The translations under genes were made by a program, and so were the position numbers. Of a stretch of 42,724 nt of DNA, positions 20,801 through 30,018 are shown piece after piece (position 1 is the first letter of the stretch; the number at the start of each line of letters is the position of its first letter). This stretch comes from Lineolata rhizophorae (taxonomy: Eukaryota > Ascomycota > Dothideomycetes > Lineolatales > Lineolataceae). Location: the NCBI GenBank assembly GCA_010093515.1, contig MU001701.1, positions 166,605 through 209,328 of the forward strand, in the 5' to 3' direction. The notes under the pieces were generated by a model. That model saw only the letters and a program-made list of their open reading frames with translations, was not told where the DNA came from and searched no databases.

Positions 20801-22212
20801 CGCCGCACCGCGTGGCGTCGCACCCTAGCCGCAGCAGCGCGCAAGCGGCCGCTAACGCCAACGCCGCCAGCGCCGCCAACGCCAACGCCGCCAGCGCCGC
20901 CAACGCGGCCGCCAGCGCGCCCCTCGCCTCGGGCGTGCGCGCCTCGACGTCGTCCGTCTTCCCGGCGCCGCACGACGCCCTCGCCGAGGAGCTCGCGGCC
21001 GTGCGCCGCGCCAGCATGCCGCTGCCGCCGGACCTCAACGCGACGGACGCGCTACTGCCGTCGGCGCGGGCGAGCGGGCCGCCGCCGAACCCGCTGGCGG
21101 CGCACCCGCCGACGCCCATGGCGAGCAGGGAGAGGGTGGCGGGGAGGAGGGAGGAGGCGCGTGGCGAGAGGGAGAGGACGAGGGCGGCGGACCTGCTGAA
21201 GAGGGGCGGGAGCGGCAAGAGTAGTAGGCCGAGGGGCGACGTGCCGCCGAGGAGCAGCTCGAAGCATGCGACGGGGGGGCGCTCGGTTGATTTGGAAAGG
21301 GGGGCGGTGCCGTTGGTGGCGGCGCAGCAGCAGCAGGAGCAGCCGCATGGACAGCAGAAGACGCAGGCTGCGCTGCTGCCGGCTGCGGACATTCGTCGTA
21401 AGACGTCGAGCTCCGCGGGCCCCGCTCCCGCTCCCTTACAACCGCAACGCCCCCCTTCGAAGGACGTGCGCGAGTCGTACGACTCGTACGCCGCCGCGCA
21501 GCCCGTGCCGCGGGAGTCTCTCCGCTCCTCGTTCGACCCGCGCCTCTCGCTCAACCAGTCCCCTTTCTCCGCCCACGCCTACGCCCACGCCCACGCCGAC
21601 CCGGCCGTCGCCCCGCTGGCACCCCACCAGCTGCAACAGGCCCAGCATATCGCCTACCTCCAGTCGCGCCTCGCGCACGAGCGCCGCGCCCGCAAGCACC
21701 TCGAGGGCGCCGTCGAGCTGCTCGGCCGCGAGCTGCGCGCCGTCGTCCGCTACGTCGGCAGCCTCGAGCGCCGCGGCCTCGGCCCCGGCGGCCTCGCCGC
21801 CAGCCCGCTCCCGCACCACGCTCAGCCGCCGGCCTACCCGCCGCCCGGCCCGGACGTGTCGTTCGGGCGGCCCGCGGCGGCGCCGACGGACGGCGCCGAG
21901 GGCGGCGCGCCGGCCGGAGGAGCCGCCGAGCCCGCCCGCCAGGCGCCCCCGGCACGCGTCTTGAGCCGCTTTAGCGGCCTGTACGCGGATAGCGAGGACG
22001 AGGGCGGGACGACGCCGGGGGCGAGCGCGCGCGGGAGCGGGGTGGTGGAGCCGCCGACGCCGGTGGGCGGGGGGGAGGAGGAGGGGGAGCGCGAGGTGTT
22101 TGCGACGCCGAGGGAGGAGAGCGGCGGGTTTGAGTATGGGGGTGGTGGGGTTGGGTATGGGGAGCGGGAGTTGGTGAGGGAGGGGAGGGTGGCGGAGGGG
22201 GAGATGTTTTGA
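17878..22212 (+). CDS. Large disordered protein of unknown function with coiled-coil segments
   Basis: A single uninterrupted 1,444-codon frame starting at an ATG behind a pyrimidine-rich leader. I do not recognise the family. Most of it is low-complexity: acidic-Gly and Gln/His-rich stretches, a polyglycine run near residue 680 and Ala/Asn octads at about 20855-20915. Islands of ordinary composition stand out and are probably the functional parts: a basic segment RKGSIRATIRRMFGRRRSK (about 342-360), RRRATLPSVVFSSAEVAELS (about 517-537), a likely coiled coil from VEDRLARLEGVVGAL to about residue 885 (starting near 855), a KENAPP motif, and a second coiled coil with AYLQSRLAHERRARKHLEGA (about 1257-1300). 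No membrane segment or signal peptide is visible. A cytoskeletal or signalling scaffold would fit, but that is a guess. Cryptic introns in the low-complexity parts cannot be excluded. Confidence 0.75.
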   Translation: MLRRHRHGGRPATSSDGQLVLRSAAEPERRAGSSAGTASLGSNNVLLHRDGDKASAIRRGELKISGPFPAGQPAVSAPADVVDFGAGSGRADAVGQEGRERRGEGEGEDEGESEGGDDGNNGRKRGRAEYEGEGEAEAEKWSGGIVKRHTEPITLPSSRGGDGSGGDRGGGEEGRGGLGAGPGAAGHKVSMSESYAVTGSGGGGMTGAGQGADDGGPRPHDFDGSSEGFQHEQRPQPEQQQDLEKRGEASYEAEALQHPHQHHLLRHKHSSMGIREMGHIHDGDDTTNNSTPQHPSVNGVGSAITTNGHTRAMTSFDGSDPFENRSFPAKMAANEPKKQNQRRKGSIRATIRRMFGRRRSKGDGKESGTHRYKPSISAPVLDVSREGSLEEQRHHQQHQQHQQHQQQQHHDYSSPAYHHQHHPSQFAYESQQHQQQHAVPERAHTARLVEPSTTSSPVPPPLNPQLPFPMNVNAPNSDHPFSAPRNYYPPGHVVHQTTGDEPPPPGQPSASPIMQQPRRRATLPSVVFSSAEVAELSAIWGTTGARVTSTDEERLQGAARQHHAHIQHHYPAQPQGQHASIVDPFQYLDPPSARSTLYQAQATAAIGLAVTSGPSPAPKRRSRSAGALEELAARHRFASPAAAPAADPAPDPRRRSAEIRYWRNSQAAAVGTGGGGGGGGGGGGGESAVAEEDAAGPGPAARQSPSATTTTTTVRRDSFGDATTAAEGSTRRRHRAPGAPRERSFLSLSLGTTPAEGRSAADGSDSSSFVTNPSTPDGVRAFGFGVPGAGAGAGGTEGGFLVGAGGIEGVHVLADKPSAEEAGGGRPGTTGSMGLGMRLAGLGGGIGAFAGAGEVEDRLARLEGVVGALSSSVQKLLGRTHRQTIILESGRGAGAGERTTAGWEEEEEGGPSVDAQPPSAHHRSAPRPGPGVQDAAPADNDSDKENAPPSHHLARPRTAPAQSPSPDRPARPHTPPHRVASHPSRSSAQAAANANAASAANANAASAANAAASAPLASGVRASTSSVFPAPHDALAEELAAVRRASMPLPPDLNATDALLPSARASGPPPNPLAAHPPTPMASRERVAGRREEARGERERTRAADLLKRGGSGKSSRPRGDVPPRSSSKHATGGRSVDLERGAVPLVAAQQQQEQPHGQQKTQAALLPAADIRRKTSSSAGPAPAPLQPQRPPSKDVRESYDSYAAAQPVPRESLRSSFDPRLSLNQSPFSAHAYAHAHADPAVAPLAPHQLQQAQHIAYLQSRLAHERRARKHLEGAVELLGRELRAVVRYVGSLERRGLGPGGLAASPLPHHAQPPAYPPPGPDVSFGRPAAAPTDGAEGGAPAGGAAEPARQAPPARVLSRFSGLYADSEDEGGTTPGASARGSGVVEPPTPVGGGEEEGEREVFATPREESGGFEYGGGGVGYGERELVREGRVAEGEMF

Positions 22213-22942
22213 GGGGGAGGGGGCGGTGGGTGAGTGGAGGGCTGTTGGGGAGATTGCATTCCTTGGGGTGGTATAAGCGTGGTTTTTTCTTTTGCAACTT
22301 TGCTGAGTGGAATTGTCTTCTTGGGGCTGTGGGCTTTGGAGGGCGGTCTCGTTGAGCGAGGCCGAGCGGGGGTAGTTCTGTTTTCTTTTTTCTTGTAAGA
22401 TACCCAGGTTTTTCGTATTAATGTTCTTTTGGGCTTCTACATGGACATTTCCTCCTTTTTCCTCCCTCCCCGTGAGCGTTTGGACGTTTGCTCCGTGGTC
22501 TCCTCCGTCGGTTCTCCTTGTCGTTTCCGCCGTTTACCCATCTACCTGCCTACCTACCGCTGTGTCTAGATGCAAGCAAGCAAGTCTCCTTGAGTTGAGT
22601 TTTCCTTCCGTTGGTTGCTAGGGTGGGGGTGGACGTGTTGTGGCTGGGCTGGTAGAGCCGGTGTAGGATAGGTAATGTATATTAAATACCTAGTCAGCTT
22701 TGCGTTTATCGAAGTAGTTCGTATTCCTGCAGTGATGCGGCGTCTGTTCTAGCTTGCTTGCGTGGTTCCATCACCCGCCGCACGGGATCGAGGTGGAAAG
22801 AAGATTAAGGTTAGGGTTGCGACCCAGCACCTCGGCTCGCCGGCTGGTGCCTTTAGCGCGTCAGTCTCGCTGCACGTCCTCACCACTTACATCTCCGCGT
22901 AAGACTCGTCCTGAACTTCCGTTGCAGCAACCATCACACGCA
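22213..22942. other. Intergenic spacer before the NTH1-type gene
   Basis: It probably contains the 3' untranslated region of the large gene and the promoter of the next gene. The NTH1 frame is open back to about 22754, but without an ATG. I see no RNA gene or repeat beyond short TACC runs near 22540. Confidence 0.5.
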
Positions 22943-24304
22943 ATGCGCACCTCCAGGATATCTCGAGAAACGGAAAAGGCCGTGTCAAGCATGCCAACTA
23001 GATCGCGTCCGGCCCGCCAATCGCCCGCCCGAGCGCGCTTCCTCCGCAGCTACGCGCTAGATGGCCGTCCATCCACCACTCCCGAGTCGACCGCGGACAA
23101 CGCATCAGAGGACTCGGGGCTGTCCGACCCGCCGTCCGACCTGGGGCGCAGCGATGCCGAGCCGTCCGCCCAGCCGTCGCAGCAGAGCCGCAAGAGGAAG
23201 CGCGGCCTCTCGACGCCCGAAATTCCCAAATCCCTCGGTGCCAAGTCCACCTCATCCTCCTCCGCCACGATGGCGAAGCAAGCCTCATCCCCCGCCGCCG
23301 ATGGCGCCGCCGCTAGGACGCGCGCGCCCCGCCGCAAGCCCGCCCGCAAGGCCGTCGGCCCCGCCGGTTCCGTCGCCGTCGCCCCGCCCACCGGCTGGGA
23401 GACGCTGTACAACGCGACGCTGGCGATGCGGTCGCGCATCGCGGCGCCGGTGGACACGATGGGATGCGAGCGGCTGGCGGACGAGGCGGCGCCGGCGCGC
23501 GACCGGCGGTTCCACACGCTCGTGTCGCTGATGCTGAGCAGCCAGACGAAAGACGCGGTGACGGCGGCGGCGATGCGGCGGCTGCAGACGGAGCTGCCGG
23601 GGGGGTTGCGGGTGGGGGCGGTGCTGGCCGCGGATGCGGCGGCGCTGGACGAGATGATCGGCAAGGTCGGCTTCCACAACACCAAGGCGAGGAACGTCAA
23701 GCGGGTGGCGGCCATCTTGCGGGAGAGGTACGCGGACGACATCCCGGACTCGGTCGAGGGCCTCGTCGCGCTGCCGGGCGTCGGGCCCAAGATGGCGTTC
23801 CTCTGCATGTCGGCGGCCTGGGGCAGGGACGAAGGCATCGGCGTCGACGTGCATGTGCATCGCATCACGAACCTGTGGGGCTGGCACAAGACGAATACGC
23901 CGGAGGAGACGCGCGCGGCGCTCGAGAGCTGGCTGCCGAGGGACAAGTGGCGCGAGATCAATTGGCTGTTGGTCGGTCTGGGCCAGACGGTGTGCACGCC
24001 CGTACGAAGGAAGTGTGGGGAGTGCGATTTGGGGCTGAAGGGACTGTGTCCGGCAAGGGTGATGAAGGAGGTGAACAAGGCGAAGAAGGAAATCAAGGTC
24101 GAAGTGGAGGGTAGCGCTGCGAGCCCGCGTAGTGGTGGGAAGACGAAAGTTGTGGAGCGGGTGAAGAAGGGGACGGAGATTGAGGATCCTGCAAATGAGG
24201 AAGCTGTGGCTGGTTCTGCGATTAAACACGAGTTTTCGCCGTCCTTACCGGACATTGAAGATTCTGGGCTGGGACCTTCAAGGTTAAGAGGACGGAGAAA
24301 GTGA
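22943..24304 (+). CDS. NTH1: Endonuclease III homologue (DNA glycosylase/AP lyase), Fe-S type
   Basis: A bifunctional base-excision repair enzyme that removes oxidised pyrimidines and cleaves at the abasic site. The frame gives 453 residues without introns; the ATG at 22943 is the first in frame. The helix-hairpin-helix LPGVGPKMA carries the catalytic Lys 283, and VDVHVHRI carries the catalytic Asp 302, 19 residues later as in human NTH1. The iron-sulphur loop has Cys 351, 358, 361 and 369 in a CX6CX2CX7C pattern, close to the usual CX6CX2CX5C. The long N-terminus (about 180 residues) is rich in Arg, Ser and Pro with KRKR-type basic clusters, suiting nuclear import. A second ATG at 22991 would start an Arg-rich, acid-poor segment suited to mitochondrial import. 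The C-terminal tail is Lys/Glu-rich. It converges with the methyltransferase gene, ending 150 bp from it. Confidence 0.95.
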   Translation: MRTSRISRETEKAVSSMPTRSRPARQSPARARFLRSYALDGRPSTTPESTADNASEDSGLSDPPSDLGRSDAEPSAQPSQQSRKRKRGLSTPEIPKSLGAKSTSSSSATMAKQASSPAADGAAARTRAPRRKPARKAVGPAGSVAVAPPTGWETLYNATLAMRSRIAAPVDTMGCERLADEAAPARDRRFHTLVSLMLSSQTKDAVTAAAMRRLQTELPGGLRVGAVLAADAAALDEMIGKVGFHNTKARNVKRVAAILRERYADDIPDSVEGLVALPGVGPKMAFLCMSAAWGRDEGIGVDVHVHRITNLWGWHKTNTPEETRAALESWLPRDKWREINWLLVGLGQTVCTPVRRKCGECDLGLKGLCPARVMKEVNKAKKEIKVEVEGSAASPRSGGKTKVVERVKKGTEIEDPANEEAVAGSAIKHEFSPSLPDIEDSGLGPSRLRGRRK

Positions 24305-24454
24305 TGGAACGGCCACTTCAATCTGTGGGTTTGGCCATTGTACTAAATCAATCGTTGTTTTATTCTGCCTTGGCAAATGGTGAGGCAAGACTTAATACCT
24401 TGGGTTTTACTCCTTCTAACATCAAGTGACCCGTTAGGTATAGGTTGCTACTTG
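24305..24454. other. Short convergent intergenic gap
   Basis: These 150 bp separate the converging stop codons of the NTH1-type and methyltransferase genes, so the two 3' untranslated regions probably overlap. No distinct terminator signal was recognised. Confidence 0.4.
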
Positions 24455-25357
24455 TCAAGGTTTCGTTGCGATCGCAACGTTCCCAATGAATGAAACCTTC
24501 CACCTTCCGTCCGCCTCTTGTTCAGCCAAGTCGCTCTCCTGAATTTGCTTCATCAGAAAATCCAGGGCCTCATCCCATTTATCCTCGTCCTCTTGCATCC
24601 AATCATTGTCCCCCGCTCTGCGGCCCAGGAGGCTCCACAGCGCATTCGTCCACTTCTTGAAATCGTCCAACCACATCACGGATTGGCACTTGTCCAGCTT
24701 TATATCCTCAGGCCTGAACCCGCCGCTTACCAAACACTCCTTAAGCCTTTCTCCAGACTCCCACTTCACCATGTCGTCCATCGGAAACTTCAACTGGACA
24801 CCCTTCCCCCTGGTCGCCTGGCTCGTCCGCGCTATGGTCGGGATGCCGAGCGTCCGGCGCCCCGTAGTCACCACGCCGACCCCGCCACTGCGCAGCGTCC
24901 TGTACAACTCCTTCGCGGCCTTCTCCGGCTCGCCCTCCGGCAAGCCGTGCAGCACCATGTTGATGATGGCGTGCGTGAAGGCGGCGTCAGGCACGCCCGC
25001 CAGGTTGGCCGCGTCGAGATGCCGGATGGCCTCCTCGGGCCGGCCGGCCAGCGGCCAGCCCTCGCGCGCCGCCTTCGCCCGGCACGCGGCCACCATGTTG
25101 GTGTCAAAGTCGGACGCGTAGATCTTGATGGAGGGCGGCGGCCCGCTGCGCATCAGGCCCTCGATGGCCTCGCCGCTGCCGCAGCCGACGTCGTGGATGA
25201 TGGCGTCGGCGGGGAGCGGCGGGAGCATGTTGCTGAAGATGTGCGCGGCCACGCGGACGGTTCCATCCTGGGTGAGGTAGTGGTACACCTCGGGACTAAT
25301 CGGGGTGGCCTGGCGGGGGACGAAGATCTCGGAGGGGGTAGCGAAGTCGCCGGACAT
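24455..25357 (-). CDS. Class I SAM-dependent methyltransferase, substrate unknown
   Basis: A 300-residue intronless protein beginning MSGDFATPSEIFVPRQ. Motif I, IIHDVGCGSGEA (53-64), is the glycine-rich SAM loop; the acidic Asp-rich strand ASDFDTNMVAA follows as motif II; FTHAIINMVLHGLPE corresponds to the motif IV region, and LRSGGVGVVTTG to the post-motif strand. The length suits small-molecule methyltransferases of the UbiE/type 11 group, which in fungi are often of unknown substrate or belong to secondary metabolism. No biosynthetic genes are adjacent, so no pathway can be assigned. No signal peptide or membrane segment is visible, so it is probably cytosolic. Confidence 0.9.
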   Translation of the reverse strand: MSGDFATPSEIFVPRQATPISPEVYHYLTQDGTVRVAAHIFSNMLPPLPADAIIHDVGCGSGEAIEGLMRSGPPPSIKIYASDFDTNMVAACRAKAAREGWPLAGRPEEAIRHLDAANLAGVPDAAFTHAIINMVLHGLPEGEPEKAAKELYRTLRSGGVGVVTTGRRTLGIPTIARTSQATRGKGVQLKFPMDDMVKWESGERLKECLVSGGFRPEDIKLDKCQSVMWLDDFKKWTNALWSLLGRRAGDNDWMQEDEDKWDEALDFLMKQIQESDLAEQEADGRWKVSFIGNVAIATKP

Positions 25358-27174
25358 TTTGGGGGGAAAGAGAGTGTATGTGGGGCAGGGGATATTGGGC
25401 TTGAGGAATAGTTTCCGAATGCTAGGGTGGTATTGTTAGAGTGAGAAAGGACGGCGCGTCAAAGTCGAGAGTAGAGCGTGAAACTTTTGCGGTCGAGATG
25501 CCATTTATCTCCCTGCTAAACACCTAACGTTGTGATGTAAGTCGGGCACAATACGGAGACATCTGGATGCCAAATCGGCTTTTGGAAATCTGGGGGCCAA
25601 AAGATGCCTACTTCAAGAAGCAGATTCTAGGTAACTCTCTGTTGGAACTCGATGATGTGAGACATTCGGAGAGTTTGTTGGAGAGTTTATCACTGGTCGT
25701 CCCATTAATTACACAGCAAGCGACGCTCGCTTCGCTTGTTCGCTGGGCCCGAGCTTCGCTCACCCTAAAACGAGACTGCTAGGACGGGGTTGAAGGGTGG
25801 ACAAGGGGGCACCCAGTACTATAAGAATGAGGACTACATGGTATAGCATATAGGGAAAACACGCGGCATTGAGCGAGTACGTAGTACAGGGGATGAAGAA
25901 TGTAACGAAGGATTGCTCCCGCGGGAAAGGCGCGCGCGATGCGTGGCCTTGGCGGGGATAGTCTAAGTTTAAATAGGCATAGCGTAGCAGAGCGTTACCA
26001 ATCAGCGTATAGGAAAGTTTCTCCCATTTTCCGCGGCGTGCTTCGGGGAGTTTGGGGACAAGGGTAGACTGTTGTGCTAGAGAGGAAGGAAGGAGGCGGC
26101 GTGTAAACAAAATACTAGGCTGGCTGCACTGAATGAGAGCGGCACCATCGAAAATTCGACGTATAGGAAAGCTCAGAATTACTAGCATGCCGTATTCCGT
26201 CAAAATATTGTTAAAGTCGACGGTAGGCAATAGTGTCTACGTAGAATTAGATCTAGACAGCAAACTTTCACTTAACCGACTCTGAGAGGCGGGGCCATTA
26301 AAGCATGGAACGCACATACCAGACAGGAGCTTTTGGACCTATCTGATACCAATACCGACCGCTACAAGATGTTGCTAGCGCCGGGCATAGGTATACAGCG
26401 GGGCCGCTGTACTTACTCACGTCTAGACCCAGCGTAGCTTAGACGCTTCCTACTAGCGTGGCGCTCACAATACTAACGTTCGATCGGTACCGCAGCAGTT
26501 GGGAGTTCTCCTGCACGCGTACAGACACGGCATCAGCGCCGAGGCCAACAGCTTCCAAATTGCCCTTGTCCAATTGGTTGTAGCTCTTCAACACATGCCT
26601 AATCAGAATCCAACATTCCTTTCAGCAATATCGTCGATTTACAACCTTCTCCCCAAACCAACATCAAACCACCCGGGCTCTACTCAGGGCAAATAAATAC
26701 TTAACTGGACGTGATACATCACATGCCAAATGGGCAAACTCCACCGATGCATAAATATATCCCATAACAGCTCTCCTCGTGAATATAAGGGTGAACGGCT
26801 ATCGAGCGGCCCAGTGACCAGTGCCAGTACCGTACCCGGCTTCATAATGCATAGCTATAGCGGCAAGCCCCGAGAACGTGTCACATCGCTGAAGAAATGG
26901 ACAAAGAAAAATAATGAGACTTTAAAAAGAAAGAAAAAAAGAACTCGGCATCCAAGCCGCACCCTAACCATGGGCCCGCTCCAGCAGGCCTCACGTGAAA
27001 ACGCTTCACGCCCCTCCACTCTATAATTGAACGCCATTCAGAAATCCCCCCGCCCGCATTCTCTTGGCCGACGCCTGTCCACGGCCAGCCTTATCGCTCC
27101 AAGCTCATTGCTCCGCATGCGCCCTAACCACCCACGCTCCACCCATTCACTGCGTTCCCTTCCCGCGCCCAACC
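25358..27174. other. Intergenic region with possible repeat relics
   Basis: From about 25358 to 25560 this is the methyltransferase promoter. The middle (about 25560-26700) has mixed composition and open but non-convincing frames, the longest on the minus strand at 25760-26230 without an early ATG. It may be decayed repeat DNA, but no family can be named. The last part is the 3' flank of the RING gene. I saw no RNA gene. Confidence 0.4.
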
Positions 27175-28457
27175 CTACCCCCCCGCCCTCGCCGCCTTCC
27201 CCGCCGCTTTCCCCACCGCCTTCTTCCTCTCCCTCTCCTTCTCCCTCTCCCTCCCCGCCTCCTTCCCCTTCCCCTTCTCCCCCTCGGCCTTCGCCCTCCC
27301 CTTCTTCGCCGCGCCCCTAACCCCAACCTTGACCAACAACGGAATAACATCCGCCCGATCCCCCTTCTTCCTCGACACCGGCTTCCTGCAGACGGGACAC
27401 AGGCCCCGGACGCGCTCGTCGGGGCCATCGCGCCCCTCGGACGCGATCAGGGCTTCCATGAGGCACGTGTGGCAGAAGAGGTGGCCTGGTAAAGGGGGGA
27501 CGCGAATTCAGCGCGGGCTGATTAGCTTAAGTGGCGTTCGTGCAAAAAGAGGGGGAAGAGAGTTAGGCGCTGGTGGGATAGCAAACTTACCGCAGCTCGT
27601 CGCCGTCAGGTCGGTCGGGTTGTCCATGCAGATGACACACGTCACATCGACCAGCTTCGGCGGCGCATCCGGCTGACCACTTTTCTTCTCGGGCACGATG
27701 CCCATCGCCGGTATCGCCGGCGCCGGTGGTGCCGTAGGCGCCGGATGCGGCGGCGGCGGGCCCGCCGCCGGCGCCGTCGTCGTCGTGCGCTGTTGCGTCC
27801 CGGCTGCGCCGTTCCCGCTCCTGATACTTGCTCGTTCGTTTCCCATCTCGATCAACCCATCCAGCACACCCCACCCCCAATCCCAATCCGGCCCGGCCGC
27901 ATCCGCTCCCCTCCTCTCCCTCTCCCTCTCTCTCTCATTCACCGCCCTCTCCAAATGCGCCGCCTCCGCCCCCGCGCCGCGCGCCTCGCGCCTAACCAAC
28001 GCGACCGGCGACGACGCCGCCCCATCTCTACCCGCGGCCCCGTCGACCCCGCTGCCGCCACTCCCATCCCCGCGCCCCGCCGCTTCCACCGCGCGCGCTC
28101 CAACTTGCTCTTCCCAGCCGTTCCCGCCGCCACCGCGACAACCGTCCTCGTCATCCGACACCACAATCAACCCCTCGTCCCCGTACGGCGAAACCCCGCC
28201 CAGCCGCACGCTCCGCGACGAGGGCACGGCCTCGCGCCGCGGGCGCTGGTGCCGCCGCTGCGCCGGGGCCGCCGGCACCGCCACCGCGAGGCTGCTAGGC
28301 CAGGTCAGTGCCGGTGGAGCCGCAGCCGACGCCACGCTACTGCTGCCGCCGTCGCTGGCGCTCGCGCTGCCCCGGCGCGTCTCGCGCTTGCGCTTCGTGC
28401 CCCTTGTCGTTATCGCGCCGGCGCCGCCGTCGGGACCGGTGGCTGCGGGCGCGGCTG

Positions 28458-28489
<32 letters not shown>

Positions 28490-30018
28490 TCGTCGAGGGA
28501 GAGGTCGATGGGGCGCCGATGCGAGCCGGTGCCCGCGGGGCGGAGGACGCTGAAGGAGGAGTGAGGGGGCGCGGTGGTGGTGGCGGCGGCGGGCATTGTT
28601 GGGGCGGCTGGGGGTGCGGCTGTGGTTGTGGTTGTGGTTGTGGGCGTGCTAGTCGGCGGCGTTGTTGTTGTCGAGATGGGGGGTGGGTTGAAGAAGGGAA
28701 TGAGGGTGGTGTGGTGGAGTGCAGATGGCGCGTCTGTTGAATCGAAATTCGGGATTGTATGTCCCGTGTGTGCGGGTGCGTGCGCGTCGGTAGCGATATC
28801 GGGAAAGCAAGGCTCGGGACCGGGGCGCGGAGTAGTACCGTGGATGCTCAACGGCGGCCGGGCAAAGCTGCAGCTGCTTCCGCTGGAAGGCGCTCCAGTT
28901 GATTGGATCGGATCTATAGGCGCCGGTGGCAGCTGGAGACCGGACAGATTCACGTCGCTGGAAGGTAATGTGTTTGGCGTATATGTGTGCGATGTGATAC
29001 TTGAGCCGGAACCCAGTTGTTGCGTGCCCGGAAAGATAACGCTGCGCTCGAATGCGCCGTTGCCACTACCCGCATTCACTGCGCCGGTGTCGCTACCGCC
29101 TGCACCCCAGAAGGAGCAAGGTTGTTGTTCGTAAAGCTGGGGGAATGCAGGCGTAGAAGATGAGCCGGCCACCAAACCCTCCACAGATATGCCCGCGTGC
29201 CCTTGAGATGCGGGAGCTAACTCAGAACTGCGCGCGCTCCAGTCCTCACTAGTACTAGCGCCGCCGCCGCCGCCCGCCTGACACGAACTCGCCGCAGATG
29301 GATGCGTTTGTCCCAGCGCTAGATCGCTGTCGACCGGCCGCGACGGCGCGCCGAATATCGTGGCCGGGTCGAAGCGGGAGAGTTGTAGAGAGGACGACGC
29401 CGAAGACGTGAATGTGTGCGCCAGTGCCGAGGGAGGCGAGACTGCAGTCGACAAGGCGGAGGACGATGGAGGGATGGAAGAGGTGGCGGCTACCGCCGGA
29501 GCAGTAGAAGACCCGTGCCGCGGAGGTGGTGGCGGCGGCGCCACGGGCTCCACGGACGGGTTTGTTGGCCCGGAGAAGGCCAGAGGAGCTCGCTGATGCG
29601 TGAATTGCCGCCGCCGCCGCCGCTGCTGCTGGGCCAGTGGCGGCCAAGCGATGTGTTGCGGCGGAGGAGGATGCGACGGTTGGATATGGCAAGGAAGCGG
29701 TTCCGGGCCGGGGCCCGGCTCGTGCCTGGGGAACTGGAGTTCAGGCAGGCACGGTGGTAGCGGCTGAGAGGAGGCTGCGCAGAAGCTGTTATAATAATCG
29801 GTATCGTCGTGTTGGTGGCGGTGGTGGTGGGGGTTGAGGTGAGAGAGAGCGGGTTGGTAATGCTGATGCTGGGTCGAGATGGAGCTCGGACCGTCTGCGG
29901 CCGGGGTCGGGCCCTCGTCGTCTGCTGGCGCCAGCGGAGGCGGTGTTCGCCTTGCCATTGCCGCCGCCGCTGCTGCGGGCCATGCTTCTCCGCATTCGGC
30001 CCACGGTGATTGCATCAT
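27175..30018 (-). CDS. RING E3 ubiquitin ligase with SUMO-interacting motifs, candidate Slx8-like STUbL
   Basis: Exons 30018-27591 and 27485-27175 with a 105-bp intron (27486-27590) that interrupts the RING give a 912-residue protein. The RING is of C3HC4 type: Cys 794, 797 and 809, His 811, Cys 814, 817, 839 and 842, reading CVICMDNPTDL, TSCGHLFCHTC and LCPVC. This loop pattern resembles the Slx8/RNF4 group. Upstream are two hydrophobic-acidic motifs of the SUMO-binding kind: PIDLSLDDD (503-511) and LIVVSDDED (617-625). The rest is low-complexity, rich in Pro, Ser, Gln and His. SUMO-targeted ligases add ubiquitin to SUMO-modified nuclear proteins and are needed for genome stability. Yeast Slx8 is much shorter (274 residues), so the long N-terminus is unusual. 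A different RING protein with chance SIM-like sequences remains possible. The tail is Lys/Arg/Glu-rich, with KKGRAKAEGEKGKGK. Confidence 0.85.

Noticed and set aside
19584-21554. 656-codon open frame antisense to the large unknown gene
   Set aside because: GC-rich third positions of the plus-strand gene make long antisense frames by chance; composition is Ser/Ala/Pro/Arg-rich with no motif.
23050-24321. 423-codon open frame antisense to the NTH1-type gene
   Set aside because: It lies wholly opposite a gene with all catalytic and Fe-S residues, and shows no family features.
24518-25411. 297-codon open frame antisense to the methyltransferase
   Set aside because: The minus-strand frame has clear SAM-binding motifs; the opposite frame has none.
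25690-26300. GC-containing island in the 25.4-27.1 kb spacer considered as a transposable-element fragment
   Set aside because: No terminal repeats, no target duplication and no protein motif were visible, so no family could be assigned.
27698-28740. Overlapping plus-strand open frames opposite the RING gene
   Set aside because: Low-complexity shadows of the GC-rich RING coding sequence.
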